A DNA stretch of 64,000 nt from Elusimicrobiaceae bacterium (GCA_017961585.1 JAGCWX010000028.1:1-64000), one strand, 5' to 3'. Numbered from the stretch's first letter, positions 35,068-44,287 are shown. Notes: generated from the letters alone by a model not told the origin. Made by a program: numbers and translations.

Positions 35068-36057
35068 ATGCAAAAAGAAAATGTAACAAACAAAGCTTTA
35101 TTTGATATCCCCCTCACCTGCCCTGCAAAATCCCTCAAGGGCGAGGGGATCCCTTCCACCTTGAGGGGGAAGGTGGCCGAAAGCTGGATGAAGGGGCACC
35201 GCTTTGGGTTCACGCTCATTGAGCTCTTGGTCGTCGTCCTTATCATCGGCATCTTAGCCGCCGTAGCATTGCCGCAATACCAAAAAGCCGTTATGAAAAG
35301 TAGATTTGCGTCCTTAAAGCCGATTGCAAAATCGATTAAAGATGCGCAAGAATTTTATTTTGAAGAACACGGTTACTATGCGGAAGAGGACGAATTACCC
35401 GGCTTGGTTATAGATATCCCGGAAGGGGTAGATGTGGAATTAAGCGAAACGGACGGGCACGATTATGTGCGCGTTAATCACAGTAATTTAAACAACAGCT
35501 ACACGATGTATTTGGCCCACAGCGAAAACTTTGCCAACAATGTTTATTGTGAAGCGCTGGCAACAGATGAGCAAGCCCAATCCCTCTGTGTGGCAGAAGG
35601 TACTATTGCAGATCCTATCACAAACGGAGATTATTTGCTGTATTTATTAAGCGGGAATAGCACCGGAGAATTTTCTGTTGCCATGTCGTACACTCCGTGG
35701 ACCACTTGGGGTTGTCAATCTGAAGAATTTCACAGCCATTATTGTTCGGGGTTTTTATATGACGGAAGCCAAGGAGTTAGCGGATGCGGTGCCATGGGAG
35801 CTCCCGGTTGTTCAGATTCGGCTTTTACAAACGGAGCCAGTTGCTTCGCAAGAGAAATGAATTCTTGTAATAATACCCATTTTGATGCCTCTACCTGTGA
35901 AGCAAGTTCGAGTGACAGTTGCCAAGGGACTTTTACAAACGGCTCGACTTGTATTGCTAAGGTATCCGGCGGATGCGACCAGGGCACCTACAAAGATACA
36001 AGCTGTTGTGAAGATAACGGTACCGGTTATTGCGGCAGCAACGTACCACATTGTTAA
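35068..36057 (+). CDS. Type IV pilin-like protein with long leader and cysteine-repeat tail
   Basis: 329 residues from 35068. An AAGGAG site lies 7 nt upstream, but the cleavage site G-FTLIE comes only after 47 residues, far beyond normal prepilin leaders, because a palindromic DNA element (35109-35200) is embedded in the leader. An internal ATG at 35188 (MKGHRFG-FTLIE) would give a normal 7-residue leader, with a purine-rich stretch upstream. The head matches the pilins at 3565 and 18642, and the tail has Cys repeats (SAFTNGASC, THFDASTC, GTFTNGSTC) ending in DTSCCEDN. It is preceded by structured RNA copy 2. Confidence 0.88.
   Translation: MQKENVTNKALFDIPLTCPAKSLKGEGIPSTLRGKVAESWMKGHRFGFTLIELLVVVLIIGILAAVALPQYQKAVMKSRFASLKPIAKSIKDAQEFYFEEHGYYAEEDELPGLVIDIPEGVDVELSETDGHDYVRVNHSNLNNSYTMYLAHSENFANNVYCEALATDEQAQSLCVAEGTIADPITNGDYLLYLLSGNSTGEFSVAMSYTPWTTWGCQSEEFHSHYCSGFLYDGSQGVSGCGAMGAPGCSDSAFTNGASCFAREMNSCNNTHFDASTCEASSSDSCQGTFTNGSTCIAKVSGGCDQGTYKDTSCCEDNGTGYCGSNVPHC
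35109..35200. repeat. Palindromic repeat element inside the pilin leader
   Basis: CCCTCAAGG and CCTTGAGGG (35132-35140, 35159-35167) and CCACCTT/AAGGTGG form nested inverted repeats; the outer ends (CCCCTCA, TGAAGGGG) are also roughly complementary. It is in frame with the pilin and both strands read through. It resembles coding-compatible palindromic elements seen in many bacterial genomes. Confidence 0.65.
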
Positions 36058-36075
36058 CCATAGACTAAAAAACGA

Positions 36076-36110
36076 GTCAGGTTTCAGATATTTTATATTT
36101 GAAACCTGAC
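36076..36110. repeat. Perfect 16-bp hairpin between pilin and hydA
   Basis: GTCAGGTTTCA and TGAAACCTGAC continue into an AT-rich inner stem with a 3-nt loop and one G-T pair. It lies between convergent genes but has no U-run on either exit, so it is either a poor terminator or a dispersed inverted repeat. Confidence 0.7.
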
Positions 36111-36138
36111 CCCATTCAAACGCAATATTACAAGAATA

Positions 36139-37872
36139 TTATTTTTGGCCGGTCCGGTCCTTGCGGTCGGTATAGTGCGTATGCAAGAGTTCGTGCGCTT
36201 TGTGGTCGCCCACTTTCTCAAAAATACGTCCGTACAAGGCCATTACGTCTTTGTTGTCCTGAGACTTGTAATCCAACATGGCGTCTTCGTCGTACAAGCC
36301 CTGGGCACGTTGTTTGCGGATTGCCCAACCTTCATACTGAGGTTGACCGGCACCCGCCACACAACCACCGGGGCAGGACATGACTTCAATAAAGTCATAA
36401 TGCGCTTTACCGGCTTTTACGTCGTCAAGCAGTTTGCGTGCGTTTTTCAGCCCGCTGGTAACCGCTACACGAACGGTATGCCCGGCAACTTCTACCGTGG
36501 CTTCTTTGAATTCTTTGCTTTCACGCAGTACGTTGAATTTGAGCTTGCCCGCTTTGGGATCTAATTCAGCCGCCGCGTAACGCAAGGCAGCTTCCATTAC
36601 ACCGCCGGACGCACCGAAAATTACGCCCGCGCCGGTTTTGGCACCAAACGGCTCATCGTATTCTTCATCGGGCAAGTTGGCAAAATCAATGCCGGCCGCT
36701 TTAATCATATTGGCCAAAGAAACCGTAGTTACTACGTGGTCCGTATCCGGGTTTTTATCCACGTAGAATTTATCAAGCTTGGCTTCCATTTTTTTGGCCG
36801 AGCACGGCATAATGGCAACCACTACTAAGTCTTCGCGTTTGCCGCCTTTTTGCTCAAAATCTGCCTTAAGCACGGGGCCCATCATCTGCATGGGCGAGCG
36901 CGCGCTGGAAAGATTCGGGATGAAATCCGGGGTGAATTTTTCAACGTAATTTACCCAAGCCGGGCAGCAGCTGGTCAGCTGCGGCAAGCGGTCCTTTTTG
37001 GTAAAGCGTTGCAAGAATTCCGTGGCTTCTTCCACAATTGTTAAATCGGCGGCGAATGAAGTATCGTACACATAGTCAAACCCTAACATGCGCAGCGCGG
37101 CGGCAATTTTGCCGTCCACAGACACGCCGGGTTTAATACCAAATACTTCGCCAAGTCCCACGCGCACAGCCGGAGCAATATGCACAGCTACTTTTTTATC
37201 CGGGTTGTTAATGGCTTTGTAAACTTCTTCCACTTCGCTCGGGTTGGGCATCAAGGCACCCGTCGGGCACACGCGGGCACACTGACCGCAGGATACACAT
37301 TCTTTGTTTTCGCACATGTCTTTGGCAAAGGCCGTAGCAATGCGGGCGCGGTAGCCGCGGTACGCAAAATCAATCGCACCAATGCCTTGTACTTCGTTGC
37401 AAGTGCGTACGCAGTTGCCACACAAAATACATTTGCTTTGATCGCGCACCAAGGCCGGGGCCGTGGCGTCTTTTTCGTTTTCGTGCTTTTTAATTTTGTA
37501 GCGGATTTCGGTAATACCTAAATCTTTGGCGAATCTTTGCAATTTACAATTGCCCGATTTGCCGCACAACGTACAGTTGTGATTACCGGAAGCAAGTAAC
37601 AATTCCAAGTTAATTTTGCGCAGGTGGCGGATTTCGTCGCTATGTACGCGCACTTTCATGCCGTCTTTGGGGGCCAAGGTACACGAGGTTACAATCCCCA
37701 TGCCTTCCACGTCCACCAAGCACAAGCGGCACGCACCGTAAATTTCCAGTTCCGGCTGATAGCAAAACGTAGGGATATTGAACTTGGCCTTACGCACCAA
37801 TTCCAATACGTTACGTTCGCCTTCTATCGGTACTTTTTTACCTTCAATGTAAATAAAACCTTGATTTTCCAT
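36139..37872 (-). CDS. hydA: NAD(P)H-linked [FeFe] hydrogenase, catalytic subunit HydA
   Basis: 577 residues. N-terminal 2Fe-2S domain (FCYQPELEIYGACRLC), His-Cys 4Fe-4S motif (HNCTLCGKSGNC), two 4Fe-4S sites (CILCGNCVRTC, CVSCGQCARVC), then the H-cluster domain with TSCCPAW (L1), MPCSAKKMEA (L2) and EVMSCPGGCVAGAGQ (L3; the usual third Gly is Ala in GAG). This layout is the multimeric group A3 enzyme that works with HydB and HydC, in many anaerobes by electron bifurcation from NADH and ferredoxin. It is the third gene of hydC-hydB-hydA. The maturases HydE, HydF and HydG are not in the window. Confidence 0.96.
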   Translation of the reverse strand: MENQGFIYIEGKKVPIEGERNVLELVRKAKFNIPTFCYQPELEIYGACRLCLVDVEGMGIVTSCTLAPKDGMKVRVHSDEIRHLRKINLELLLASGNHNCTLCGKSGNCKLQRFAKDLGITEIRYKIKKHENEKDATAPALVRDQSKCILCGNCVRTCNEVQGIGAIDFAYRGYRARIATAFAKDMCENKECVSCGQCARVCPTGALMPNPSEVEEVYKAINNPDKKVAVHIAPAVRVGLGEVFGIKPGVSVDGKIAAALRMLGFDYVYDTSFAADLTIVEEATEFLQRFTKKDRLPQLTSCCPAWVNYVEKFTPDFIPNLSSARSPMQMMGPVLKADFEQKGGKREDLVVVAIMPCSAKKMEAKLDKFYVDKNPDTDHVVTTVSLANMIKAAGIDFANLPDEEYDEPFGAKTGAGVIFGASGGVMEAALRYAAAELDPKAGKLKFNVLRESKEFKEATVEVAGHTVRVAVTSGLKNARKLLDDVKAGKAHYDFIEVMSCPGGCVAGAGQPQYEGWAIRKQRAQGLYDEDAMLDYKSQDNKDVMALYGRIFEKVGDHKAHELLHTHYTDRKDRTGQK

Positions 37873-37881
37873 AGTTAACTC

Positions 37882-39765
37882 CTAGGCACGCACCGTAACT
37901 GCACCAAATTTACAAGTAGATTTGCAGTTACCACATTTGACACATTTGTTCGGGTCAATTTGATGCGGTTTACCTACCGCACCGCTGATAGCTTGCACAG
38001 GGCAAGCGCGTTTGCACATCCCGCAACCTTTGCATTTTGCCGGGTCAATTTCGTAACGGGCCAACGCTTTGCATACCCCGGCGGGGCAGCGTTTTTCCAC
38101 TACGTGTGCCAAATATTCGTCTTTAAAATGTTTCAAGGTAGAAAGCACCGGGTTGGGAGCCGTTTTACCCAAAGCGCACAGTGAAGTTTTCTGCACGGCT
38201 TTGGCTAATTCTTCCAACTTGGTCAATGTTTCCAAAGTACCTTTGCCTTCCACAATGTCGTTTAACATCTTGAGCATTTGGTCGGTCCCTTCACGGCAGG
38301 GAACACATTTTCCGCACGATTCGCGTTGCGTAAATTCCAAGAAGAACCGCGCCACGTTTACCATACAGGTTTTGTCGTTCATGATAACCAACCCACCAGA
38401 ACCTACCATGGCTCCTACGGATTTTAAGGAATCGTAATCCAACGGAACGTTCAAATGTTCTTTGGTTAAGCATCCGCCCGAAGGTCCACCGATTTGCGCG
38501 GCTTTGAAAGCAGCCGGGTTGACGGTTCCGTCGGAATTGGTGGTACCGCCAGCCACGTCATTAATCACGTGCCCCAGCGTGGTGCCCATAGGCACTTCCA
38601 CTAAGCCGGTGTTGGCTACGTGGCCCGTTACAGCGAACGTTTTGGTACCCGTGCTGGTAGGCGTACCGATTTTTTTGAAAGCATCGGCACCCATTTCAAA
38701 TACTTTGGCTACCAAGGCCAACGTTTCTACGTTGTTAATAACGGTCGGTTTACCAAAAAGACCTTTATGCGCCGGGAAGGGCGGTTTAATACGCGGCATA
38801 CCGCGTTTACCTTCTACAGAGGCGATTAAAGCGGTTTCTTCACCGCACACAAACGCGCCGGCCCCTTCCATAACGTTGATTTTGAAATTTTTTCCGCTAC
38901 CAAATACATTTTTACCCAAAATGCCTTTTTCTTCGGCCTGGGCAATGGCTTTGCGGATACGCTGAATGGCCAACGGATATTCCATACGTACATACACGTA
39001 CCCTTCATCCGCGCCGATAGCAAAAGCGGCAATCATCATACCTTCCAATACGGCGTTGGGGTTGCCTTCCATTACGGAGCGGTCCATAAACGCACCCGGA
39101 TCGCCTTCGTCAGCGTTACAAATTACGTATTTCTTTTCGCCTTTTTCAATGCGGGTAAATTCCCATTTTTTACCGGTGGGGAACCCTGCTCCGCCGCGGC
39201 CACGCAAGCCGGAATCCAGCATCTCTTTGCAGACTTGTTCCGGAGTCATGGTGTTGTAAATGCGTTTGGCTTGAGCATAACCGCCGTGGGCGATATATTC
39301 GTTAATATCTTCGGGGTTGATGCGTCCGCAATCGTGCAGCAAGATACGTTCTTGCTTAGCATAGAACGGGATATCCGCCACGGTTTTGGCTTTTTGGCCG
39401 GTAGCCGGGTTGTGATACAACAAGCGGTCAATCACTTCGCCTTTAACCATGGTTTTTTCTACGATTTCGGCTACATCTTCGGGTTTTACTTTGGTGTAGA
39501 AGATATCTCCCACACTCACCAACGGCCCTTGCGCGCAGAACCCGCGGCAACCGCTTAAACTTAAATAATTTTCGCGGCAACCTTTGGTAATTTCTACGCA
39601 GAAATCCAATTTATGTTTTTTCATTTCGGCTTGGAAAGCGTCGTACACTTTCAAAGACCCGCCGGCAATACAACCGGTCCCGCCGCAGATGACCACACGT
39701 TTGGTAATGTTTTTGTAGGCCTCGTTATATTCTTTGGCAATTTGTTCAATTTCTTTATTTGGCAT
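37882..39765 (-). CDS. hydB: Hydrogenase NuoF-like flavoprotein subunit HydB
   Basis: 627 residues. An N-terminal thioredoxin-like 2Fe-2S domain (CGGTGCIAGG ... CRENYLSLSGCRGFC in part), the NuoF core with NADH and FMN sites (GLRGRGGAGFPTGKKW, CNADEGDPGAFMDRS), an SLBB part, the 4Fe-4S motif CGKCVPCREG and a C-terminal two-cluster ferredoxin domain (CKGCGMCKRACP, CVKCGNCKSTC). It takes electrons from NADH and passes them on to HydA. It overlaps hydC by 11 bases and ends 10 bases before hydA. Confidence 0.96.
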   Translation of the reverse strand: MPNKEIEQIAKEYNEAYKNITKRVVICGGTGCIAGGSLKVYDAFQAEMKKHKLDFCVEITKGCRENYLSLSGCRGFCAQGPLVSVGDIFYTKVKPEDVAEIVEKTMVKGEVIDRLLYHNPATGQKAKTVADIPFYAKQERILLHDCGRINPEDINEYIAHGGYAQAKRIYNTMTPEQVCKEMLDSGLRGRGGAGFPTGKKWEFTRIEKGEKKYVICNADEGDPGAFMDRSVMEGNPNAVLEGMMIAAFAIGADEGYVYVRMEYPLAIQRIRKAIAQAEEKGILGKNVFGSGKNFKINVMEGAGAFVCGEETALIASVEGKRGMPRIKPPFPAHKGLFGKPTVINNVETLALVAKVFEMGADAFKKIGTPTSTGTKTFAVTGHVANTGLVEVPMGTTLGHVINDVAGGTTNSDGTVNPAAFKAAQIGGPSGGCLTKEHLNVPLDYDSLKSVGAMVGSGGLVIMNDKTCMVNVARFFLEFTQRESCGKCVPCREGTDQMLKMLNDIVEGKGTLETLTKLEELAKAVQKTSLCALGKTAPNPVLSTLKHFKDEYLAHVVEKRCPAGVCKALARYEIDPAKCKGCGMCKRACPVQAISGAVGKPHQIDPNKCVKCGNCKSTCKFGAVTVRA

Positions 39766-40240
39766 TTGCGGCCTCCTGCTTGGCTACTTCGTCAATAATT
39801 TGCGCTACTTTGGCAGGCGTAATTTGCCCATGCACGGTGTCATCCATCACCATAACCGGCGCCAATCCGCACGCCCCTAAACAAGATACACATTCCAGCG
39901 TGAACATTCCGTCCGCCGAGGTATCTTGCCCATCTTTAAGTTTCAATTTTTCCCGCACAATGTTAATAGCGGAAGCAGAACCTTTTACGTGGCACGCGGT
40001 CCCATTGCAAACTTTAATGATGTGTTTGCCTTTGGGCGTGGTAGAAAAGTGAGCAAAAAAAGTCGCCACGCCAAAAACACGGGCGGGCGAAATTTCAAGC
40101 TCATTAGCGATATAACGCATAATATCTTCCGGCAAGAAGCCGTAGGTATCCTGCACTTTTTGCAGGATAGGGATCAGTTTTGCGCTGTCTTTGCCATAAT
40201 CTTGCAAGATTTTGGCGGCAGGCGCGAAGCGGTCTGTCAT
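39755..40240 (-). CDS. hydC: Hydrogenase NuoE-like 2Fe-2S subunit HydC
   Basis: 161 residues. The 2Fe-2S site is CNGTACHVKG followed by CVSCLGACGLAPV, as in NuoE. The N-terminal helical domain (ILQKVQDTYGFLPEDIMRYIA in part) is standard. It is the first gene of the hydCBA operon, has a GGAG site 7-8 nt before its ATG, and its 3' end overlaps hydB by 11 bases, which suggests coupled translation. Confidence 0.95.
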   Translation of the reverse strand: MTDRFAPAAKILQDYGKDSAKLIPILQKVQDTYGFLPEDIMRYIANELEISPARVFGVATFFAHFSTTPKGKHIIKVCNGTACHVKGSASAINIVREKLKLKDGQDTSADGMFTLECVSCLGACGLAPVMVMDDTVHGQITPAKVAQIIDEVAKQEAANAK

Positions 40241-40360
40241 GGGTATCTCCTATAAAGTTTGGCAATCAAAAATAGAACGGAAATACTAAGCCAAGTATTC
40301 CTTGTTTATATTATAACAAAATCTAACACGGAAAGCTAAAAAAATTGCTACCATATAAAC

Positions 40361-41653
40361 GTGACGATTTTAGTAATTATTCTGATGCTTGCGCTCAACG
40401 CTCTCCTGGCCGCATATGAAATGGCCCTGGCGTCTATTTCGCGCACTAAAATTTCTGTCTTATTTCAAGAAAACCACTCCGGTGCACAGGCCGCTTTGTT
40501 TATGAAGGACCACCTGGAAGGTAGCTTGGCTGTGGTACAAATTGGTATTACTTTGGTAGGCGCGATTGCCGCCGCCATGGGCGGCGCCGGGGCGGATAAC
40601 GCTTTCAAACCCATTTTGGCCAACTGGGGCATTACCGGCAAATTGGCTCATGCAATTTCTATTACATGCGTAGTTTTGCCGCTGAGTTTTGTTACCATTG
40701 TATTTTCCGAATTAGTCCCCAAAACATACGCTATCCAAAACAAAGAATGGGTGGTTTTGAAATTATCCCCCATCATGCGTATAGTGTACGTATTTTTACA
40801 GCCGGTAGTAAGTGTAATGGAACGGCTCGTTCGCTTTTGCACCCGCAATGCCCCTGCCAAAACGCAAGACCCCAAAACTGCCAAAAAAGCTGCCCTTACG
40901 GACCTGCGCACCGCAGCGGCAATTGCTTCCTCGTCGCGTTTATTTAGCCAGGCAGAGGAAAAAATTGTGCTGGCCAGCGCGCAATTTTGCGTGCGCACCA
41001 TTAAAGAAATCCAAGTTCCCCTGGATCAGGTTTACTTTTTATCCGCCAACGATTCTATTGCCGACACGTTTTTAAAAGCCCACCTGGATATGCATACCCG
41101 GTTCCCGCTGCTTGAAGACCTGCAGGACAAGCAAAGCATTGTGGGATACTTAAATTTTAAGGATATCTTTTCTTCCACCAAAACCAGTAGCGCGCACACA
41201 TCCACCCGTTCCATTATGCGCCCTATTATTAAGTTAGAGGATGATACCCTTATTTCTTCCGCTTTGCAGCAGTTGATGAAAACCAAACAACATATTTGTT
41301 TGGTAACCGACGAGGGTACCATTACCGGTATTTTGACGCTGGAAGATATTTTTGAAGAACTGGTGGGCGAAATTGAGGACGAGTATGACTTTTCTGCCGC
41401 CTACATCCGTCCGTTTGGCGATTCGTTGGTCGTCAGCGCGGCTGCCAAAATAGCGGACGTATTTGCCACGTTGCAAATACCGGCCCCGGCCGATTTATCC
41501 CCCACTCAAACAGTAGCTCAATGGGTTGCGCAAAAGTTGGGGCAGTCCCCCACCAAGAATGAAAAATTCTCCGCGGATGGGCTGCTGCTGGAAACCCGCA
41601 AATTTCGCCGCCATAAACTGGTGGAAGCTCTGGTCACCAAGTCTGAAAAATAA
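40361..41653 (+). CDS. CNNM/CorC (HlyC/CorC)-family transporter
   Basis: 430 residues. An N-terminal DUF21 membrane domain (ALNALLAAYEMALAS, ITLVGAIAAAMGGAGAD, FSELVPKTYA), two CBS domains (about 205-330) and a C-terminal CorC/HlyC domain (GDSLVVSAAAKIADV). Relatives export Mg2+ or Co2+ or handle Na+; the ion here is not known. The start codon is GTG at 40361, which follows an extended -10 (TGC-TACCAT) by 6 nt, so the mRNA is likely leaderless. Confidence 0.9.
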   Translation: MTILVIILMLALNALLAAYEMALASISRTKISVLFQENHSGAQAALFMKDHLEGSLAVVQIGITLVGAIAAAMGGAGADNAFKPILANWGITGKLAHAISITCVVLPLSFVTIVFSELVPKTYAIQNKEWVVLKLSPIMRIVYVFLQPVVSVMERLVRFCTRNAPAKTQDPKTAKKAALTDLRTAAAIASSSRLFSQAEEKIVLASAQFCVRTIKEIQVPLDQVYFLSANDSIADTFLKAHLDMHTRFPLLEDLQDKQSIVGYLNFKDIFSSTKTSSAHTSTRSIMRPIIKLEDDTLISSALQQLMKTKQHICLVTDEGTITGILTLEDIFEELVGEIEDEYDFSAAYIRPFGDSLVVSAAAKIADVFATLQIPAPADLSPTQTVAQWVAQKLGQSPTKNEKFSADGLLLETRKFRRHKLVEALVTKSEK

Positions 41654-41730
41654 ATTTTCCAATACATTTTTCTATAATATAATGTAGATACTGCACACGA
41701 ATCACCGCAAACTGATAAAAAGGAGCCCGT

Positions 41731-43650
41731 ATGAAAAATTTTGGATTTGTAAAAGTAGCCGCCGCTGTGCCCACCGTAAAGGTGGCAGACCCTGCGTTTA
41801 ACGCGCAGCAAATTTTAACGCAGCTTAAACAAGCTGCAAAATCAGGCGTGCGCTGTGTGGTATTCCCGCAGCTTTCTATGACGGGATACACGTGCGCGGA
41901 TTTGTTCTTAAAATCCACTTTATTAAACGCCGCCGAAGAGGCCCTGGCAGATCTTTTGCAAAAAACCAAAACGCTAGACGTGGTGTTTATTGTGGGGATT
42001 CCCGTGCGCGCGGATGCCGTGCTACTCAACGCAGCAGCCGTATGTTACAAGGGACAAATTTGCGGCGTGGTACCCAAAACCTATTTGCCTAGCGGCAAAG
42101 ACGAGGGCCGTTGGTTTGTGCGCGGGCTTGCATTCTCAGCCGAAGAAATAACTTTGTGCGGGCAAATCGTCCCCGTCGGGACGGACCTGCTGTTTAAAGC
42201 CGGCCCGCTATGCTTTGGCGTGGAAATTGGGGAAGATCTGTGGGCCACGTTGCCCCCCTCCAGCGAGGCCGTATTACAAGGTGCCCACGTCATTTTCAAC
42301 CTCTCTGCCAGCAATGCCCTCGTTGCCAAACACGCGTATGTGCGCCAGGTAGTGGCTCAGCAATCTGCACGCGGGCTGTGTGCATATGTGTACGCTTCGT
42401 GCGGGTTTGGAGAATCCACCACCGACGGTGCTTTTGATGCCAACGCGCTTATTTTTGAAGACGGCAAAGAGCTGGCCTGTTCCAAACGGTTTACCTTAGA
42501 ACCTCAACTCGTATGTGCGGAAGTTGACGTGCAACGTCTGCAAAACGAGCGTATGGGAAACCCCGCTTTCCGCACGGATAGCGCCTTAGAAACCTCGGCC
42601 CCGTACGGTGTGATTGAAATCAATCAGCCGGAAATAGAAATTAAAAAACTTACGCGCCGGATAGACCCACTTCCGTTCGTGCCAACGGGAAAAGAACTGG
42701 ACGAACACTGCGAAGAAATTTTTAATATTCAAGTAGCCGGCCTGGCCACGCGCCTGTTAGCCGCCCACGCAAAGGCGGCCGTCATCGGCATTTCGGGCGG
42801 ATTGGATTCCACCTTGGCCCTGCTGGCCACCGTGCGCACGTTTGACAAATTAAAATGGCCCCGCAAGCAAATTGTCGGCATAACCATGCCCGGGTTTGGC
42901 ACTACGGACCGCACCTACAAAAACGCCCTTGCGCTGATGAAACAATTGGGCATAACCGTGCGGGAAATTTCCATTAAAAAAGCGTGTGAACAACATTTTA
43001 AAGACATCGGGCACAATAGCAAACAACACGATGCTACGTACGAAAACGCACAAGCGCGCGAACGTACCCAAATTTTAATGGACGTGGCCAACCAAATCGG
43101 CGGCTTGGTAGTAGGGACGGGCGATCTTTCCGAAACGGCCCTGGGGTGGTGCACGTACAACGGGGATCACATGTCCATGTACGGCGTCAATGCGGACGTG
43201 CCCAAAACGTTGGTAAAGTCCCTAGTATTGTGGGTGGCCGCGCACGAAACGACCGATAAAAAAACGCAAAAAGTGCTTGTGGACGTGGCCAATACGCCCA
43301 TCAGCCCGGAATTGTTACCCGCCGACAAAAAAGGACGTATCGCCCAAAAAACCGAAGATTTGGTGGGCCCGTACGTATTGCACGATTTCTTTTTGTACTA
43401 TTTTGTGCGCTACGGGTTTGGCCCCGGCAAGATTTTCTTTTTGGCCAAGCACGCATTCGCGGGACAATTCAAAGAGCCGGAAATCAAAAAGTGGTTGACG
43501 GTTTTTGTCCGGCGATTCTTTAGCCAACAGTTCAAACGCTCCTGCATGCCAGACGGCCCCAAAGTGGGCAGTGTGGGGCTCTCCCCGCGTGGGGATTTCA
43601 AAATGCCCAGCGACGCCAGTGCCAACGCGTGGCTCAACGAATTGCAATAA
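41731..43650 (+). CDS. nadE: NAD+ synthetase of glutamine-dependent layout with a degenerate glutaminase domain
   Basis: 639 residues: nitrilase-type glutaminase (1-290) and NAD synthetase (330-639). The synthetase half is intact: GISGGLDSTLAL (P-loop), TMPGFGTTDRTY, GTGDLSETALGWCTYNGDHMSMYG (in part). In the glutaminase half the catalytic Glu of the FPEL motif reads FPQL (Gln), and the nucleophile Cys of EICEDLW reads EIGEDLW (Gly, codon GGG); only the Lys in PKTYLP is kept. It therefore cannot use glutamine by the normal mechanism and probably needs free ammonia. AAGGAG lies 7-8 nt before the ATG. Confidence 0.93.
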   Translation: MKNFGFVKVAAAVPTVKVADPAFNAQQILTQLKQAAKSGVRCVVFPQLSMTGYTCADLFLKSTLLNAAEEALADLLQKTKTLDVVFIVGIPVRADAVLLNAAAVCYKGQICGVVPKTYLPSGKDEGRWFVRGLAFSAEEITLCGQIVPVGTDLLFKAGPLCFGVEIGEDLWATLPPSSEAVLQGAHVIFNLSASNALVAKHAYVRQVVAQQSARGLCAYVYASCGFGESTTDGAFDANALIFEDGKELACSKRFTLEPQLVCAEVDVQRLQNERMGNPAFRTDSALETSAPYGVIEINQPEIEIKKLTRRIDPLPFVPTGKELDEHCEEIFNIQVAGLATRLLAAHAKAAVIGISGGLDSTLALLATVRTFDKLKWPRKQIVGITMPGFGTTDRTYKNALALMKQLGITVREISIKKACEQHFKDIGHNSKQHDATYENAQARERTQILMDVANQIGGLVVGTGDLSETALGWCTYNGDHMSMYGVNADVPKTLVKSLVLWVAAHETTDKKTQKVLVDVANTPISPELLPADKKGRIAQKTEDLVGPYVLHDFFLYYFVRYGFGPGKIFFLAKHAFAGQFKEPEIKKWLTVFVRRFFSQQFKRSCMPDGPKVGSVGLSPRGDFKMPSDASANAWLNELQ

Positions 43651-43662
43651 AATAGCACGAGA

Positions 43663-43690
43663 TCCCCCTTTCTATTTAAAGAAAGGGGGA
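43663..43690. terminator. Hairpin between nadE and convergent pilin
   Basis: The 10-bp arms TCCCCCTTTC and GAAAGGGGGA flank an 8-nt AT-rich loop. There is no U-run on either side, so it is a weak terminator candidate. Confidence 0.5.
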
Positions 43691-43700
43691 AAGAACTTGA

Positions 43701-44195
43701 TTATCCATCAAAGACAGCAGTAAACCCAGCAGACGCAGCCCCGTTACACACGGTCTGCCCCATGTCGTCTTCATACAAACATTGTTTTTCTTCAGTGCCG
43801 TCTTGGAATTTAGTCCAGTTGAAATAATAATAATGATTACGCAGATTTTCAACACTCATAAAGCACCCTCCGATTTCAGCGGAGCAAAATGCCACGTAGC
43901 CAAAATCATTACTGTCACAATAGTCTCTATCACACGTAAGGCCTGTCAAGTTAATGTCCAAACAATCTTTGCAATTAGCATCAGTGCCTAAAAATTCCCT
44001 GCTACCTGTTGAAGGAATCCCGTTTTCTAATACGTAGCGGTCCATAGATTGCATAATACTAGTCATAAGTACAATAGCTTCGGACACACGGGCCTTCTCC
44101 ACGGCCTTCTGATATTGCGGCAACGCCACCGCCGCCAAAATACCGATAATTAACACAACTACTAACAACTCTATTAACGTGAATCCTTTGTTCAT
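43701..44195 (-). CDS. Short type IV pilin-like protein
   Basis: 164 residues. Leader MNKG, cut before FTLIE, Glu5 and the invariant hydrophobic helix. The head ([28 protein letters not shown]) matches the pilin at 26051 in order and motifs; eight Cys follow, none in the F-x-N-x-C repeat. A GGAGG site lies 5-7 nt before the ATG. The promoter (44240-44287) belongs to the pilin promoter family with the GGCCC-AAAAT-GGGCC element. It is convergent with nadE. Confidence 0.93.
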   Translation of the reverse strand: MNKGFTLIELLVVVLIIGILAAVALPQYQKAVEKARVSEAIVLMTSIMQSMDRYVLENGIPSTGSREFLGTDANCKDCLDINLTGLTCDRDYCDSNDFGYVAFCSAEIGGCFMSVENLRNHYYYFNWTKFQDGTEEKQCLYEDDMGQTVCNGAASAGFTAVFDG

Positions 44196-44239
44196 AATTC
44201 CCTCCTAGCACACTTTAAATAGTATACATAGTCACTTTA

Positions 44240-44287
44240 AGTGTACATAAGAAAAAAGAAAAAAACAAGGCCCATTTTGGGCCTATA
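44240..44287 (-). promoter_or_regulatory. Promoter and inverted-repeat operator of pilin at 43701
   Basis: On the minus strand: TTGTTT (44263-44268), a 17-base spacer, TACACT (44240-44245). Directly upstream is ATAGGCCCAAAATGGGCC, whose GGCCC/GGGCC arms form a perfect inverted repeat touching the -35 box. Confidence 0.7.

Noticed and set aside
35001-35252. Minus-strand frame across the palindromic element
   Set aside because: Open on both strands because the palindrome is coding-compatible; no start signals or known domain.
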